A DNA stretch of 64,000 nucleotides from Gemmatimonadota bacterium. GTDB lineage: Bacteria; Gemmatimonadota; Gemmatimonadetes; Gemmatimonadales; GWC2-71-9. The position numbers were made by a program, and so were the translations under genes. Of this stretch, positions 16,804-25,658 are shown in pieces (position 1 is the first letter of the stretch; the number at the start of each line of letters is the position of its first letter). The stretch covers positions 1 to 64,000 of the forward strand of contig QHUK01000029.1 of the NCBI GenBank assembly GCA_003222085.1, in the 5' to 3' direction. The notes under the pieces are model-generated. The model had not been told where the DNA came from. It saw nothing but the letters and a program-made list of their open reading frames with translations, and did not search any database.

Positions 16804-17155
16804 GCAAGCGGCACACCGCCTCGACACCACATTTGCAGCCCTCGCCCATCCCGCCCGGCGGGCGATTCTCGCCCGGCTCGCCTCGGGTGAGGCGTCCGTG
16901 ACGGAGCTGGCGGAGCCGTTCGCCATGAGCCAGCCTGCGATCTCCAAGCATCTCAAGGTCCTGGAGCGCGCCGGTCTGGTTTCGCGCGGCCGCGACGCCC
17001 AGCGACGGCCCCGCCGGCTCGAGGTGCAACCGCTCGCCGACGCGACCGAATGGCTGGAGCGCTACCGCCGGTTTTGGGAGCGCCGGTTCCGGCGCCTCGA
17101 CGCCCTGCTCGACGAGCTCAAATCCAGCACCAAAAAGCCAGGAGGTCGCCGATGA
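16802..17155 (+). CDS. ArsR-family (SRPBCC-associated) winged-helix repressor
   Basis: 117 residues. The HTH is textbook: LDTTFAALAHPARRAILARLASGEASVTELAEPFAMSQPAISKHLKVLERAGLVSRGRDAQRR, followed by the WLERYRRFWERRFRRLDALLDEL helix. It lacks the CVC metal motif of ArsR/SmtB sensors and belongs to the non-metal group encoded with SRPBCC and VOC proteins. Its TGA overlaps the ATG of the SRPBCC gene (ATGA), making an ArsR-SRPBCC-VOC unit. Autoregulation through the palindrome over its own start is likely. The start is the ATG on which the operator is centred. Confidence 0.9.
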   Translation: MQAAHRLDTTFAALAHPARRAILARLASGEASVTELAEPFAMSQPAISKHLKVLERAGLVSRGRDAQRRPRRLEVQPLADATEWLERYRRFWERRFRRLDALLDELKSSTKKPGGRR

Positions 17156-17658
17156 AGAGCGCCGCACCGCTGCAGCTCACCGCGCCCGGGGAGCGGGAGA
17201 TCGTGATGACGCGCGTCCTCGACGCCCCACGCCAGCTGGTGTTCGACGCGTTGACCAAGCCCGAGCTGGTCAGGCGGTGGTTGCTGGGACCGCCCGGCTG
17301 GTCGATGCCGGTCTGCGAGATCGACCTGCGGGTGGGCGGCAAGTACCGCTACGTGTGGCGCCAAGACAGCGACGGAACCGAGATGGGGATGGGCGGCGTC
17401 TACCGCGAAATCGTCGTGCCCGAGCGGCTCGTCACCACCGAGCGGTTCGACGAGGCCTGGTACCCGGGAGAGGCCGTGGGGACGCTCGTCCTGGTCGAGC
17501 AGCGCGGCCGGACCACGGTCACGCAGACGATGCGCTACGAGTCGCGGGAGGCGCGCGATGCGGTCCTCAAGTCCGGCATGGAGAAAGGCGTGGCGGCGAG
17601 CTACGACCGGTTGGCCGACTTGTTGGCGGCGACACGGCGCGGCAGCACGCAATCTTAA
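17152..17658 (+). CDS. SRPBCC/AHSA1-family protein
   Basis: 168 residues. Bet v1-like/AHSA1 fold with [38 protein letters not shown], the conserved WxGP-type turn after the first helix, then [39 protein letters not shown] and a C-terminal long helix ([23 protein letters not shown]). This subgroup often binds hydrophobic ligands and is encoded with ArsR regulators. ATG 17152 is set by GGAGG at 17141-17145 and by the ATGA overlap with the regulator. Middle gene of a three-gene unit. Ligand unknown. Confidence 0.9.
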   Translation: MKSAAPLQLTAPGEREIVMTRVLDAPRQLVFDALTKPELVRRWLLGPPGWSMPVCEIDLRVGGKYRYVWRQDSDGTEMGMGGVYREIVVPERLVTTERFDEAWYPGEAVGTLVLVEQRGRTTVTQTMRYESREARDAVLKSGMEKGVAASYDRLADLLAATRRGSTQS

Positions 17659-17668
17659 GGAGACCCAC

Positions 17669-18142
17669 ATGCAGAAGATCACGCCGTTCCTGTGGTTCGA
17701 CGGCAAGGCCGAAGAGGCGATGAATTTCTACGTTTCGATCTTCAAGAATTCCAAGGTCGGGCGCGTCTCACGCTATGGCGACGCCGGGCCCGGCCCGAAA
17801 GGGTCCGTCATATCCGCGACCTTCGTGCTCGACGGCCAGGAGTTCTTCGCCCTGAACGGCGGCCCGCAGTACAAGTTCACGCCGGCGATCTCGTTCTTCG
17901 TGAACTGCGAGACGCAGCAGGAGGTGGACGACCTGTGGGAGAAGCTGTCTGCCGGCGGATCCAAAGACCAATGCGGCTGGCTCAAAGACAAGTTCGGTGT
18001 GTCCTGGCAGATCGTTCCCACCGTCCTGGGCAAGCTGTTGGGCGACAAGGATCCCCAGAAGGCTAACCGGGTGATGCAGGCGATGCTGCAGATGAAAAAG
18101 CTCGATATCAAAGGCCTGCAGCAGGCGTACGACCGGGGCTAG
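17669..18142 (+). CDS. PhnB-like VOC-family protein (3-demethylubiquinone methyltransferase-like fold)
   Basis: 157 residues. Matches the PhnB/YjdN-like VOC group: [27 protein letters not shown] at the start, [22 protein letters not shown] in the middle, [19 protein letters not shown] and a C-terminal [16 protein letters not shown]. The group is often mis-named 3-demethylubiquinone-9 methyltransferase; no such activity is implied. ATG 17669 follows AAGGAG. Last gene of the ArsR-SRPBCC-VOC unit, a combination found in many soil bacteria. Its stop codon shares CTAG (18139-18142) with the stop of the convergent MFS gene. Confidence 0.9.
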   Translation: MQKITPFLWFDGKAEEAMNFYVSIFKNSKVGRVSRYGDAGPGPKGSVISATFVLDGQEFFALNGGPQYKFTPAISFFVNCETQQEVDDLWEKLSAGGSKDQCGWLKDKFGVSWQIVPTVLGKLLGDKDPQKANRVMQAMLQMKKLDIKGLQQAYDRG

Positions 18143-19332
18143 CGCCTCCCCGCGAATCCCCGGTACAGGAGTAGGTCGTAGACGATCTTCAGCGTTCCCG
18201 CTATGAAGAACGGCACGCTCATCAGCGGGGGGCGAGCATACAGGAATCCCGCAAATAGGGGGGCAATGGCCGCACCGGTCGTTCGCGCCACGCCCGTGAT
18301 GCCGGCCGCCGCTGATCGTTCGTCCGGACGCACCACGGCCATGACGTAAGACTGCCGCGTCGGCACATCCATCTGGCTGATACTGAATCGCGCAAGGAGG
18401 ACCAGGACGGCGAGCGCCAGGTTCGGCATCAGCGGTACGAGGAGGAGCAGGATGTTCGACGGAAGGTGTGTGAACACCATGGTTCGGATGAGGCCGAAGC
18501 GCGAGGCCAGCCGGGACGCCAGCAACGCCGATACCCCGGCGAATACATTCGCCCAAAAGAAGATCACGCCAAGTGTTCCGGGGTTCACCCCGAATCGGAG
18601 ATAGAACCAATAGGCGGCGAAACTCTGTACCACGAAGCCACCCGCAAACGAGTCGAGGGCGAAGAGGCCCGACAGTTTGAGAACGACATCACGGGAGCGA
18701 TCGATGCCGAAGGACCCTGCCCCGGGCGAGCTCACTTCGGCGGCGCTCGAAAGACGGCTGAACAACAACGCCAACAGGATGCCCAGAGCGGCGTAGAGCA
18801 GGACAACGACACGGTAGCTCTCGAGGGGCGGCATCGCGGCCCTCTGCAGGAGGTGTGAGAGCATCCCTCCCCCGAGCGAACCGGCCGCCGTCGCAAACGA
18901 GCCCGCCAGAGTGTACCAGGCAAAAACCGTCGTCCGAGCCTGATTGGGGACCACATGCGACAGCGCGGCCTGCTCGATCGGAAGGAATGGCCCCACTTCG
19001 TTGCCACTCGGGCTGATGACGCCGATCGTCCCGGCGACGATCAGGAACACCAGGTTGCGGGTATACGCGAAGGTCAGACCGGCAGCCGCCATGAGAATGG
19101 CGCCGATGATCAGCATCCGCCGACGTCCGAATCGATCGGCTCGAGTTGTCAGGTAGAGCGAAACGATGGTATCCCCGACGAGCGTGAGGGTCAGCAGCAT
19201 GCCGGTTTGCGGAGTACTCAGGCCGAGATCGGTCAGATAGAACACCAACACTACGGACAACGCGCCGTAGGCGAACAGGCGGGCACTCCGCGTCAGGAAG
19301 AGCAGCCAGCCATCGCGCGTCAGAACGCGCAG
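18139..19332 (-). CDS. MFS transporter, start uncertain
   Basis: About 397 residues, 10-12 membrane helices. Conserved MFS pieces are [20 protein letters not shown] (motif A between TM2 and TM3), [24 protein letters not shown] and [24 protein letters not shown]. The segment [24 protein letters not shown] forms TM1, so the TTG at 19260 inside it cannot be the natural start. Upstream in frame there is no ATG, GTG or TTG; CTG 19332 is the first initiator-like codon. An ATG with good AGGAG (19349) lies in another frame and ends after 9 codons, hinting at a frameshift or a leader peptide. Close to multidrug/set-type MFS of DsbD-less organisms; substrate unknown. It follows the DUF5916 gene on the same strand with almost no gap. 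Confidence 0.75.
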   Translation of the reverse strand: MRVLTRDGWLLFLTRSARLFAYGALSVVLVFYLTDLGLSTPQTGMLLTLTLVGDTIVSLYLTTRADRFGRRRMLIIGAILMAAAGLTFAYTRNLVFLIVAGTIGVISPSGNEVGPFLPIEQAALSHVVPNQARTTVFAWYTLAGSFATAAGSLGGGMLSHLLQRAAMPPLESYRVVVLLYAALGILLALLFSRLSSAAEVSSPGAGSFGIDRSRDVVLKLSGLFALDSFAGGFVVQSFAAYWFYLRFGVNPGTLGVIFFWANVFAGVSALLASRLASRFGLIRTMVFTHLPSNILLLLVPLMPNLALAVLVLLARFSISQMDVPTRQSYVMAVVRPDERSAAAGITGVARTTGAAIAPLFAGFLYARPPLMSVPFFIAGTLKIVYDLLLYRGFAGRR

Positions 19333-19357
19333 TGCAGTTGGCGTCGCATCGGCGCTC

Positions 19358-21595
19358 CTACGGCGTGAGACGATGAACCACCTTGATGACGAAGGCGCCG
19401 TTGAGCGGGCGCGACAGGGCCTGCGTGTCGGGGAAGCGAAATCGGGCGAGCGGTTGGGTCGTGTACCCGGAGTTCCAAACCAGGAAGACGTCGTCCCCGA
19501 TCACCGGAATCCAGTGGAACCGCACATCGAAGTCGACGCGCTCGCTCTCGTTGTCGTACTGGACGAACGCGAGCACGCTCGAACGGGTATTGAAGTCGTA
19601 CTCCAAACGGCTCGCGGACAGCACCGCCGTAAACGCGCCGACCGGTAGCCGAGCCGTCGTCCGGGTCAGACCGGTGCTCACGATGACGTGGCCACCTCCG
19701 CGCCACGCCGCGGTGAGCTCGAGGTCGGTGCTGCGACCGCCGTAAAACTGACCCCAGTTCACGAATGCCCCGAAGCTCAAGCGTCGGCCTGGGTTCATGG
19801 AATACTGCAGCTCGTAGCGCGACCACCAGTAGCGCCCCGGCTTGATCACGACGCGGCGGAAGACATCGAACGGGTCGCCGGGCGCGTCCATCAAGCGCTG
19901 GAAATTGACTTCGAAGTGATCGCCATTCTGCCGGTCGCCCCCGAAGACTCGCCACTCGAACCACGCCGTCTCCCAATCCGCGCTACGCAACAGCGAGCCC
20001 GTCTCGTCCGCGATGATGTCCCAACTGGGTATCGGAAACGTGAAATCGAGCTGCCGGATCCCCAGCACGCCGGGCCGGGGCATGAAGTCCACGTGTCCGG
20101 TCGTCTCCCAAATCCCCGTGCGGCGGACGAAGCCGAGCGGCGGGGCGAAGCCCGCGTCGATGCGGTAGAGCGACAGGAAGTTATCGAAGAGATCGTTGGG
20201 ATTGTCGGCGGAGAGGCGCCATGCCAGAGGAGTCCCAGATACGCCCGGTGTCTGGCTGCCGGCGATCCAGACCTTGGGCTCGAGGTTGGCCCCCCGGATG
20301 ACGAGCGGGAGGTCGATGTCCAGCCCCGCCGCCCGCGCGACGCCTTGGCCGCGGGGTCCGGCGCGCAGCGTCCCGATGGCGCCGATGTACGACCGGTCGA
20401 AGAGGTCGTGCTGGACGCGGACGACGGCGTCGTTGGCGTCGTCTCCACCGCCTGTGTGCGCGTCGAGCACGCCGATCTTCCACGGGCCGAGGCGCCCGTA
20501 GACACGGCCGCCTGCGATGATCGGCACAGGCGCCCCGCTGGTGTCGAGCCCGATGCGGCGCGAGTAGAACAGCTGCACTCGCTCCGGCGTCCCCAGGTCG
20601 AGCAGCCCGCTCGACTCGAGGAAGAACTCGCGCTTTTCGGGGAAAAAGAAGGGAAACCGCGTGAGGTTGATGACCTGCTGGTCGGCTTCCACCTGCGCGA
20701 AGTCGGTGCTGGCGGTGAGGTCCGCCGTTAACGTCGGGGTAATCCCGAGCTTGGCATCGATCCCGGCCTTCCCGCCCACGTAGCCGCCCACCGTCTCCGC
20801 GCCGACGCTGTCATGGCTGGTCTCCACCGCCCGGCCGAGTGCGTACGGGTACACCTCGAGATCGTGGGGGCGGCGGAGATCACCCAGGCCGGTGATCGAT
20901 CCCTCGGCGTTCAGGTGGTAGAACCCCTGGGCCCGGCCGGAGGAGCGCCACAGGTCTTCCTCGTTCTTCCGTCGGATGAAGCGCCGGACATTGAACCCGA
21001 ACTCGGTGTTGGTCCCGTGATGAAACCGCAGCGCGAGCAACGGGATGCGGAACTGGGCCGTCCATCCCGTCGGGTCCCGCGAGACCGCGACGCTCCACAC
21101 GCCGTTCCAGCTCTCGTTCAGGTCGTCCACCCCCGAGAATTGCGCGTCCCACATTGCGCCGTTCGGGTTCGTGGCGAATACGAACGCGCTGCGCCGATCG
21201 TCGTAGCTGTCGATCAGGATCCGGACGTTGTCGTCGCTCGAGAGGTCGGCGTCGCGGCGGAGCTGGTGGGCCCGCACGGCGCGCACGTTGGAATCATAGC
21301 AGCGCACCAGGATGTAGAGCGCGCCCGCGTCATGGGCCACCTTGACGACCGTCCGCTCGGTAGCGGGGAGACCCTCGCGCGGCTCGCGCTGGCGGAAGTC
21401 GTCGATCGAGTCCGCCGTGTTCCAGGACAGCTCGTCGAGCCTGCCTGCGAGCGTCGACGGCGGCCCCACGCGTACGGCGTGAATCGCGGTGGAGCTGGAC
21501 TTTCGGACGCTGTCGGGGGCCCTGTCCTGCTGCGCCGATGCCGTGCGACTGAGCCAGCCAAGCCCCGCAAGCGCGACGCGGAGGCACGTCTTCAA
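19358..21595 (-). CDS. DUF5916-family outer-membrane protein with N-terminal CBM9-like domain
   Basis: About 745 residues. The TTG start (21595) overlaps the chrA stop as TTGA and has GAGG seven bases upstream. A signal peptide (TCLRVALAGLGWLSRTASAQ) precedes a carbohydrate-binding-9-like domain: STLAGRLDELSWNTADSIDDFRQ, VKVAHDAGALYILVRCYD, DDNVRILIDSYDDRRSAFVFATNPNGAMWDAQF. Then comes the DUF5916 barrel, with FPFFFPEKREFFLESSGLLDLG, FYSRRIG and repeated barrel strands to the end. This family is abundant in Gemmatimonadota and Bacteroidota and its function is unknown. Translational coupling to chrA is unusual and suggests that it works with, or responds with, the chromate genes, perhaps at the outer membrane. 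Confidence 0.88.
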   Translation of the reverse strand: MKTCLRVALAGLGWLSRTASAQQDRAPDSVRKSSSTAIHAVRVGPPSTLAGRLDELSWNTADSIDDFRQREPREGLPATERTVVKVAHDAGALYILVRCYDSNVRAVRAHQLRRDADLSSDDNVRILIDSYDDRRSAFVFATNPNGAMWDAQFSGVDDLNESWNGVWSVAVSRDPTGWTAQFRIPLLALRFHHGTNTEFGFNVRRFIRRKNEEDLWRSSGRAQGFYHLNAEGSITGLGDLRRPHDLEVYPYALGRAVETSHDSVGAETVGGYVGGKAGIDAKLGITPTLTADLTASTDFAQVEADQQVINLTRFPFFFPEKREFFLESSGLLDLGTPERVQLFYSRRIGLDTSGAPVPIIAGGRVYGRLGPWKIGVLDAHTGGGDDANDAVVRVQHDLFDRSYIGAIGTLRAGPRGQGVARAAGLDIDLPLVIRGANLEPKVWIAGSQTPGVSGTPLAWRLSADNPNDLFDNFLSLYRIDAGFAPPLGFVRRTGIWETTGHVDFMPRPGVLGIRQLDFTFPIPSWDIIADETGSLLRSADWETAWFEWRVFGGDRQNGDHFEVNFQRLMDAPGDPFDVFRRVVIKPGRYWWSRYELQYSMNPGRRLSFGAFVNWGQFYGGRSTDLELTAAWRGGGHVIVSTGLTRTTARLPVGAFTAVLSASRLEYDFNTRSSVLAFVQYDNESERVDFDVRFHWIPVIGDDVFLVWNSGYTTQPLARFRFPDTQALSRPLNGAFVIKVVHRLTP

Positions 21596-22755
21596 GTGGT
21601 GCCTCGCAGTACCAGCCCGACGAGCCCCGCCGCCATGATGAGCGCTGGCTCCGGGATCTTCCGCGGGACGAGCAGGAGCGTCAACGTCGCAAGCGCGATG
21701 AGGATCGTCGGCAGGTCGGGGAGCGACCGCCGGCCGAGGATCACGGCGGCACCGGCGATCGCGCCGGTCGCTGCGGCCGTGACGCCGTCGACGAACGCCT
21801 TCACGCGCCAGTTCTTCGCAACCCGATGGAAGTGCGGAGCGACGAAGACGACCACCAGGTACACCGGCACGAAGACACCAACCGCGGCGAGCGTCGCGCC
21901 GGCGAGCCCCGCAACGAGATAGCCGATGAACGCCACCGTGATCACCACCGGCCCCGGCGTGATCATCGATACGGCTACGGCATCGATGAACTGGCGCTCG
22001 GTGAGCCAGTGGAACTGTCGCACCACACCGCCATACAGGAACGGCACGATCGCGAGCCCGCTCCCGAAGACGAACAATGCGGCGCCGGCGAAATACACCA
22101 GAATCTTCCACAGCACGCCTGCGGACGCCGGACCTCCCAGACCCGCGAGCCCCGGGGCCGCGGGCAGGAACGCAACGGCAGCGGTTGCCAGGCCGGTGCG
22201 CCGGCGGCGCAGCAGCATCGGGACGACCCCGCACAAGACGAACACCCAGATGATCTCCGTCTCGGCCCACGCCGTCACCAGCGCGCTCACGGTGAAGAGA
22301 ACCCAGAGCACCCGATCCCGGCCCAACGTCATCCGCACGAGCTTCAGCACGCTGCGGGCGATGATGGCGATGACGGCGGCGCCGATCCCGTAGAACAACC
22401 CTTGTATCCACGCCAGCCCGCCGAAGCGAACGTAAAGATCGGAGAGGATCAGCACCATGAGAAAGGAAGGGCCAATGAACGCGACTGCCACCAGCGTGGC
22501 GCCCAGCCGACGGGCCCGCACCCAGCCGAGATACATCGCGAGCTGCGCGGCGAGGGGTCCTGGAGCCAGCTGAGCGAGTGCGAGGCCCTCCTTGTATTCC
22601 TGGGGCGTGATCCAGCCCCGCTGCTCCACGAGGTCCTGCTGCATATGCCCGGCGAGCGCGATCGGCCCGCCGAACCCCAAGGTCCCGAGCCGCAGGAAGT
22701 AGAACAGGAAGGACCGCAGCGGTGGGGGCCCGCCGTCGCTCGCGTCTGATGTCAT
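21592..22755 (-). CDS. chrA: Chromate efflux transporter ChrA
   Basis: 387 residues, two homologous CHR halves typical of long-chain ChrA. Half 1 has FLRLGTLGFGGPIALAGHMQQDLVEQRGWITPQEYKEGLALAQLAPGPLAAQLAMYLG; half 2 has GSGLAIVPFLYGGVVRQFHWLTERQFIDAVAVSMITPGPVVITVAFIGYLVAG. Both halves keep the GGP/APGP and GSG/TPGP motifs. It expels chromate (and perhaps sulphate) from the cytoplasm across the inner membrane. The ATG overlaps the chrB stop (ATGA), and the gene's stop overlaps the start of the DUF5916 gene, so three genes are translationally linked. Confidence 0.95.
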   Translation of the reverse strand: MTSDASDGGPPPLRSFLFYFLRLGTLGFGGPIALAGHMQQDLVEQRGWITPQEYKEGLALAQLAPGPLAAQLAMYLGWVRARRLGATLVAVAFIGPSFLMVLILSDLYVRFGGLAWIQGLFYGIGAAVIAIIARSVLKLVRMTLGRDRVLWVLFTVSALVTAWAETEIIWVFVLCGVVPMLLRRRRTGLATAAVAFLPAAPGLAGLGGPASAGVLWKILVYFAGAALFVFGSGLAIVPFLYGGVVRQFHWLTERQFIDAVAVSMITPGPVVITVAFIGYLVAGLAGATLAAVGVFVPVYLVVVFVAPHFHRVAKNWRVKAFVDGVTAAATGAIAGAAVILGRRSLPDLPTILIALATLTLLLVPRKIPEPALIMAAGLVGLVLRGTT

Positions 22756-23795
22756 CCCCGTGGCCGGGGCCGCTTGGGGTTGCGACCGACACGACGCTTG
22801 GTGGAGGCCGTTTCGGCTGCTTCGGTCGAAGCCGTCAGCGCCCCGTACAGCGTGTCGAAGAGCGCGGCACCGTGCTCAAGCCGCGCGCGGTCCTCCGCGT
22901 GCTGCCGCGCCAGGCCGGCGATCAGCCGCTCCACGCCGGGAGCTTCAGGCCGCCCGAATTTCGCCTCCTTGCAGTCGATGTCGTGCACGATTTCCGCGAT
23001 GACGCGGAGCGCGCGATCGGCGAGGCCGAAGCGCGTGACGAGGGTCTCGAAGGTGCAGGCGTCCCCCTCGTGGGTGTAGTCGGCCTCGAACATGTCGAAG
23101 CGGAGCTCGCCCGGCCGCGGCCGGTACCCCTCGGGGACGACGAACTTGAATTGCGCCTCCGAGTCGATGAACCGGGCAATCAGCCACGCGCTCGCAATGC
23201 GGTCGATGTAGACCCCCTGCCGGGTCACCCAGGTAGCTCCGTGCGGCGCCGCGGCGGGTGAAGGAGGGGCCGGTGAGGCTCGAGGATCGGGCGGGCGGCC
23301 CCGCGCCTCGAGTCGCGCCAACGCTTCGTGAGCCGCCCGGCGGCGCGGCGCCCCGAAGAAGTCGATGGTCACGATGTCCGCAAGGCGTCGTTTCAGTCGA
23401 CCGAGCTCGGGCCTGGTGTGCCCGCCGCCATCGGTCCGCGGACGCCGCCCGCCTTGTGCTAGCTCCTTGACCAGGCGTTGTGCGTCCGCCACGATCTCGC
23501 CATAGTCCACGTCCCGAGCAGCGCGAAACAGCGCTTCGATCTCGGTGTCCGTGAGGCCATCCACGAAGTTGGCCTCGCAGACCGAAGCCTCCCCGCCGCC
23601 GGCCACGATTTCTCGCATCTGCCATTGAAAATCTTCGACCGTCTCGTTCGAGCGGGGAAGCACGTAGACCGAGTTTTTGATGGCGACGGCGCCGAGACGT
23701 TGCAACCTGCGCCATACCTTGACCCGGAAATAGTCGGGCTTGGGCGGGATCTGATGGATCAGCAGGACCCAGCGGTTCGCGGCAGACTCCGGCAT
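22752..23795 (-). CDS. chrB: ChrB-family chromate resistance/regulatory protein
   Basis: 347 residues. The N-terminal ChrB_N domain (~8-160) reads WVLLIHQIPPKPDYFRVKVWRRLQRLGAVAIKNSVYVLPRSNE, and the C-terminal ChrB_C domain (~205-310) has TRQGVYIDRIASAWLIARFIDSEAQFKFV, EADYTHEGDACTFETLVTRFGL and VIAEIVHDIDCKEAKFG. In Ochrobactrum ChrB acts as a chromate-responsive regulator of chrA. A Pro/Ala linker (~175-200) joins the domains. ATG 23795 is preferred: it has GGGAGG ten bases upstream, whereas the in-frame GTG 23822 lies inside the palindrome that looks like the operator. The stop overlaps the chrA ATG. The first C-terminal residues after 320 are basic and low in complexity. Confidence 0.92.
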   Translation of the reverse strand: MPESAANRWVLLIHQIPPKPDYFRVKVWRRLQRLGAVAIKNSVYVLPRSNETVEDFQWQMREIVAGGGEASVCEANFVDGLTDTEIEALFRAARDVDYGEIVADAQRLVKELAQGGRRPRTDGGGHTRPELGRLKRRLADIVTIDFFGAPRRRAAHEALARLEARGRPPDPRASPAPPSPAAAPHGATWVTRQGVYIDRIASAWLIARFIDSEAQFKFVVPEGYRPRPGELRFDMFEADYTHEGDACTFETLVTRFGLADRALRVIAEIVHDIDCKEAKFGRPEAPGVERLIAGLARQHAEDRARLEHGAALFDTLYGALTASTEAAETASTKRRVGRNPKRPRPRG

Positions 23796-23819
23796 GCCTA
23801 TGTCGCCTCCCAAGCGAAT

Positions 23820-23838
23820 CACTTGACTATCACAAGTG
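23820..23838. promoter_or_regulatory. Palindromic operator between chrB and the DUF1259 gene
   Basis: CACTTG-N7-CAAGTG (23820-23825 / 23833-23838) is a perfect inverted repeat in the divergent intergenic region, 25 bases before chrB and 59 before the DUF1259 gene. Its position suits joint control of both transcription units, most simply by ChrB itself. No other regulator is encoded nearby. Confidence 0.6.
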
Positions 23839-23896
23839 TATCAGGCCAGAATTTCCCGAGCAAGCTCGCAGTGACGCTCCCCTCCTTGGAGGCAGC

Positions 23897-24805
23897 ATGC
23901 GACAGACAGCGGTGTGGGTCCTCGTCGGGCTCGCCCTGATCGTCGTCGACGGGCAGGCGCAGCGACCGCTCGCGCCTATCGACTGGAAGGTGGTGGATTC
24001 CGGGCTGGGGAAGCCCGGAGCGCTACAGCCAGACGGGGCGTACAAAGTCGGGCTGCCGCGGGGTGACCTGCATGTCACTGCTGCCGGGGTGACGCTCAAG
24101 CCCGCCCTCGCGCTCGGCTCGTGGGTCGCGTTCAAGCAGGTGAGCGACACGGAGGTGATGCTCATGGGCGACCTCGTCTTGCTCGAGAGTGAGGTCGCCC
24201 CGGTTCTCAGTCAGCTCCAGGAGGGCGGGATCGCACAGACCGCCCTTCACAACCATCTGCTGCACGAGTCGCCCCGCGTCATGTACATGCATGTCGCCGG
24301 GCGCGGGACCCCGGCGCGGCTCGCGGGGGCGGTCCACGCAGCGCTGGCACTCACTGGGACGCCATTCGGCACGTCCCCCCCGCCCGCCGCGACACCGGCC
24401 GGGACGCCCGGCATCGACACGGCGCAGATCGCAGCCATTCTCGGCTACCGCGGGAAAGTGAACGGCGGCGTGTACCAGGTCGGCGTGCCGCGGGCAGAGA
24501 CGGTCACGGCCGAGGGAATCGCCATTCCTCCGTCCATGGGCGTGGCGACGGCGATCAACTTCCAGCCGACGGGCGGTGGAAAGGCGGCGATCACCGGCGA
24601 TTTCGTTCTGATCGGGACCGAGGTCAACCCGGTTATCCGTGCCCTACACGACAACGGCATCACCATCACGGCGCTGCACAGCCACATGCTCAGCGAGAGC
24701 CCACGTCTCTTTTTCATGCACTACTGGGGGAATGACGACGCGCCGAAGCTGGCACGCGGGCTCCGCGCCGCCTTGGATAGGATGAACATCAAGAAACCGA
24801 GCTGA
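23897..24805 (+). CDS. Secreted protein with two DUF1259 (LppY/LpqO) domains
   Basis: 302 residues with a signal peptide (VWVLVGLALIVVDGQAQ). Two tandem DUF1259 units are visible. Unit 1 (~30-150) runs YKVGLPRGDLHVTAAGVTLKPALALGSWVAFKQ and ALHNHLLHESPRVMYMHVAGRG. Unit 2 (~170-295) runs YQVGVPRAETVTAEGIAIPPSMGVATAINFQP and ALHSHMLSESPRLFFMHYWG. Each keeps the H-x-H and M-H residues that could bind a metal. DUF1259 genes are often found beside chrB/chrA, as here, where it is divergent from chrB across the shared palindrome. A periplasmic role in metal or oxyanion handling is likely but unproven. ATG 23897 follows GGAGG. Confidence 0.88.
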   Translation: MRQTAVWVLVGLALIVVDGQAQRPLAPIDWKVVDSGLGKPGALQPDGAYKVGLPRGDLHVTAAGVTLKPALALGSWVAFKQVSDTEVMLMGDLVLLESEVAPVLSQLQEGGIAQTALHNHLLHESPRVMYMHVAGRGTPARLAGAVHAALALTGTPFGTSPPPAATPAGTPGIDTAQIAAILGYRGKVNGGVYQVGVPRAETVTAEGIAIPPSMGVATAINFQPTGGGKAAITGDFVLIGTEVNPVIRALHDNGITITALHSHMLSESPRLFFMHYWGNDDAPKLARGLRAALDRMNIKKPS

Positions 24806-24843
24806 TGGGGGTGATCGGATTGTGTTTCGATGGTGGCACTGGC

Positions 24844-25434
24844 TCAGCGGGATTGGTCTTGCACCTCCTTGGGCCGCACCGGAAGGCCGATTTCACCCGC
24901 CCACCCGTCCGTTAGCCCGAAGGTGCCGCCCATGTCGAAGTGGAGCACGCGCAGGCGCCGGGCCAGATCCTTCAACGCCCAGATGACCGTATGCTGCACC
25001 TCCGCCGACGACCACTGCCCGAACTCGTTATGACTCAGATCGGCCAGCAGGGCGTCGGCGATGCGCGCGGCGAATTGGCCATGGGGCTCCTGGGACGTCG
25101 CTCGGAGACCAGCGGCAGCCATGGGTACCGCCTCGGCCTCCGCTCCCTTATGGGGCCCCTGCCCCTCACCCCACAGCACCCACTCGAGCGTCACCCCGTC
25201 CAGGCCCCGCTGGCGCGCCTTGGTCACGATCATTCGCGCCACGTCGGCCGGGAATTTCTTGCGCTGCGGCCACTTCTTGATCGCGGCCTCCGTGACCGGC
25301 GGACCGAGTTCGGCGGCAAACTGCCGGTACGTCAAGGAGATCCCACCCCAGGGGCTGAAGGCGGCTAGGAGGCGGGCGAGCCGTTCTGATACAGGGCCCT
25401 GTTTGGCTCCCTTTACGGCCTTGACAGAAGACAA
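24844..25434 (-). CDS. HTH protein resembling phage-repressor N-termini
   Basis: 196 residues from TTG 25434 (AGGA about six bases upstream). Residues ~35-90 read LTYRQFAAELGPPVTEAAIKKWPQRKKFPADVARMIVTKARQRGLDGVTLEWVLWGEG. This is a helix-turn-helix followed by the GxTLEWLLxGEG-type tail of CI-like repressors. The rest (~95-196) has no recognisable domain and no LexA-like protease motif. Divergent from the small unknown gene at 25659 across 224 bases, an arrangement seen for repressor/target pairs. No phage structural, integrase or attachment sequence is present nearby, so chromosomal domestication is possible. Confidence 0.7.
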   Translation of the reverse strand: MSSVKAVKGAKQGPVSERLARLLAAFSPWGGISLTYRQFAAELGPPVTEAAIKKWPQRKKFPADVARMIVTKARQRGLDGVTLEWVLWGEGQGPHKGAEAEAVPMAAAGLRATSQEPHGQFAARIADALLADLSHNEFGQWSSAEVQHTVIWALKDLARRLRVLHFDMGGTFGLTDGWAGEIGLPVRPKEVQDQSR

Positions 25435-25658
25435 TTTGGTCCTAGGTTAGTGACGTAATGGGCGCCATGACGGCGTCGGTAGCAATCAGCCAATGAGGAC
25501 AAGCTGTCACGCTTTCAGGCTGCCGTCAAGAGGCCCATCCCCCCGCGAGTGCGCCCAAAAAGGAGTGATGACAGGTGCTCGGACTAGGAATGATCATCGG
25601 CGTACGGAGTGCTCAGCAGGCGACATGGGACCGTTCAGACGCGCTTCAGGAGGACCAC

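Noticed and set aside
5380-25445. AATTTGGTC...GTT shared by the regions before the genes at 5402 and 25434
   Set aside because: Only nine bases match and the orientations relative to the genes differ, so it could be chance.
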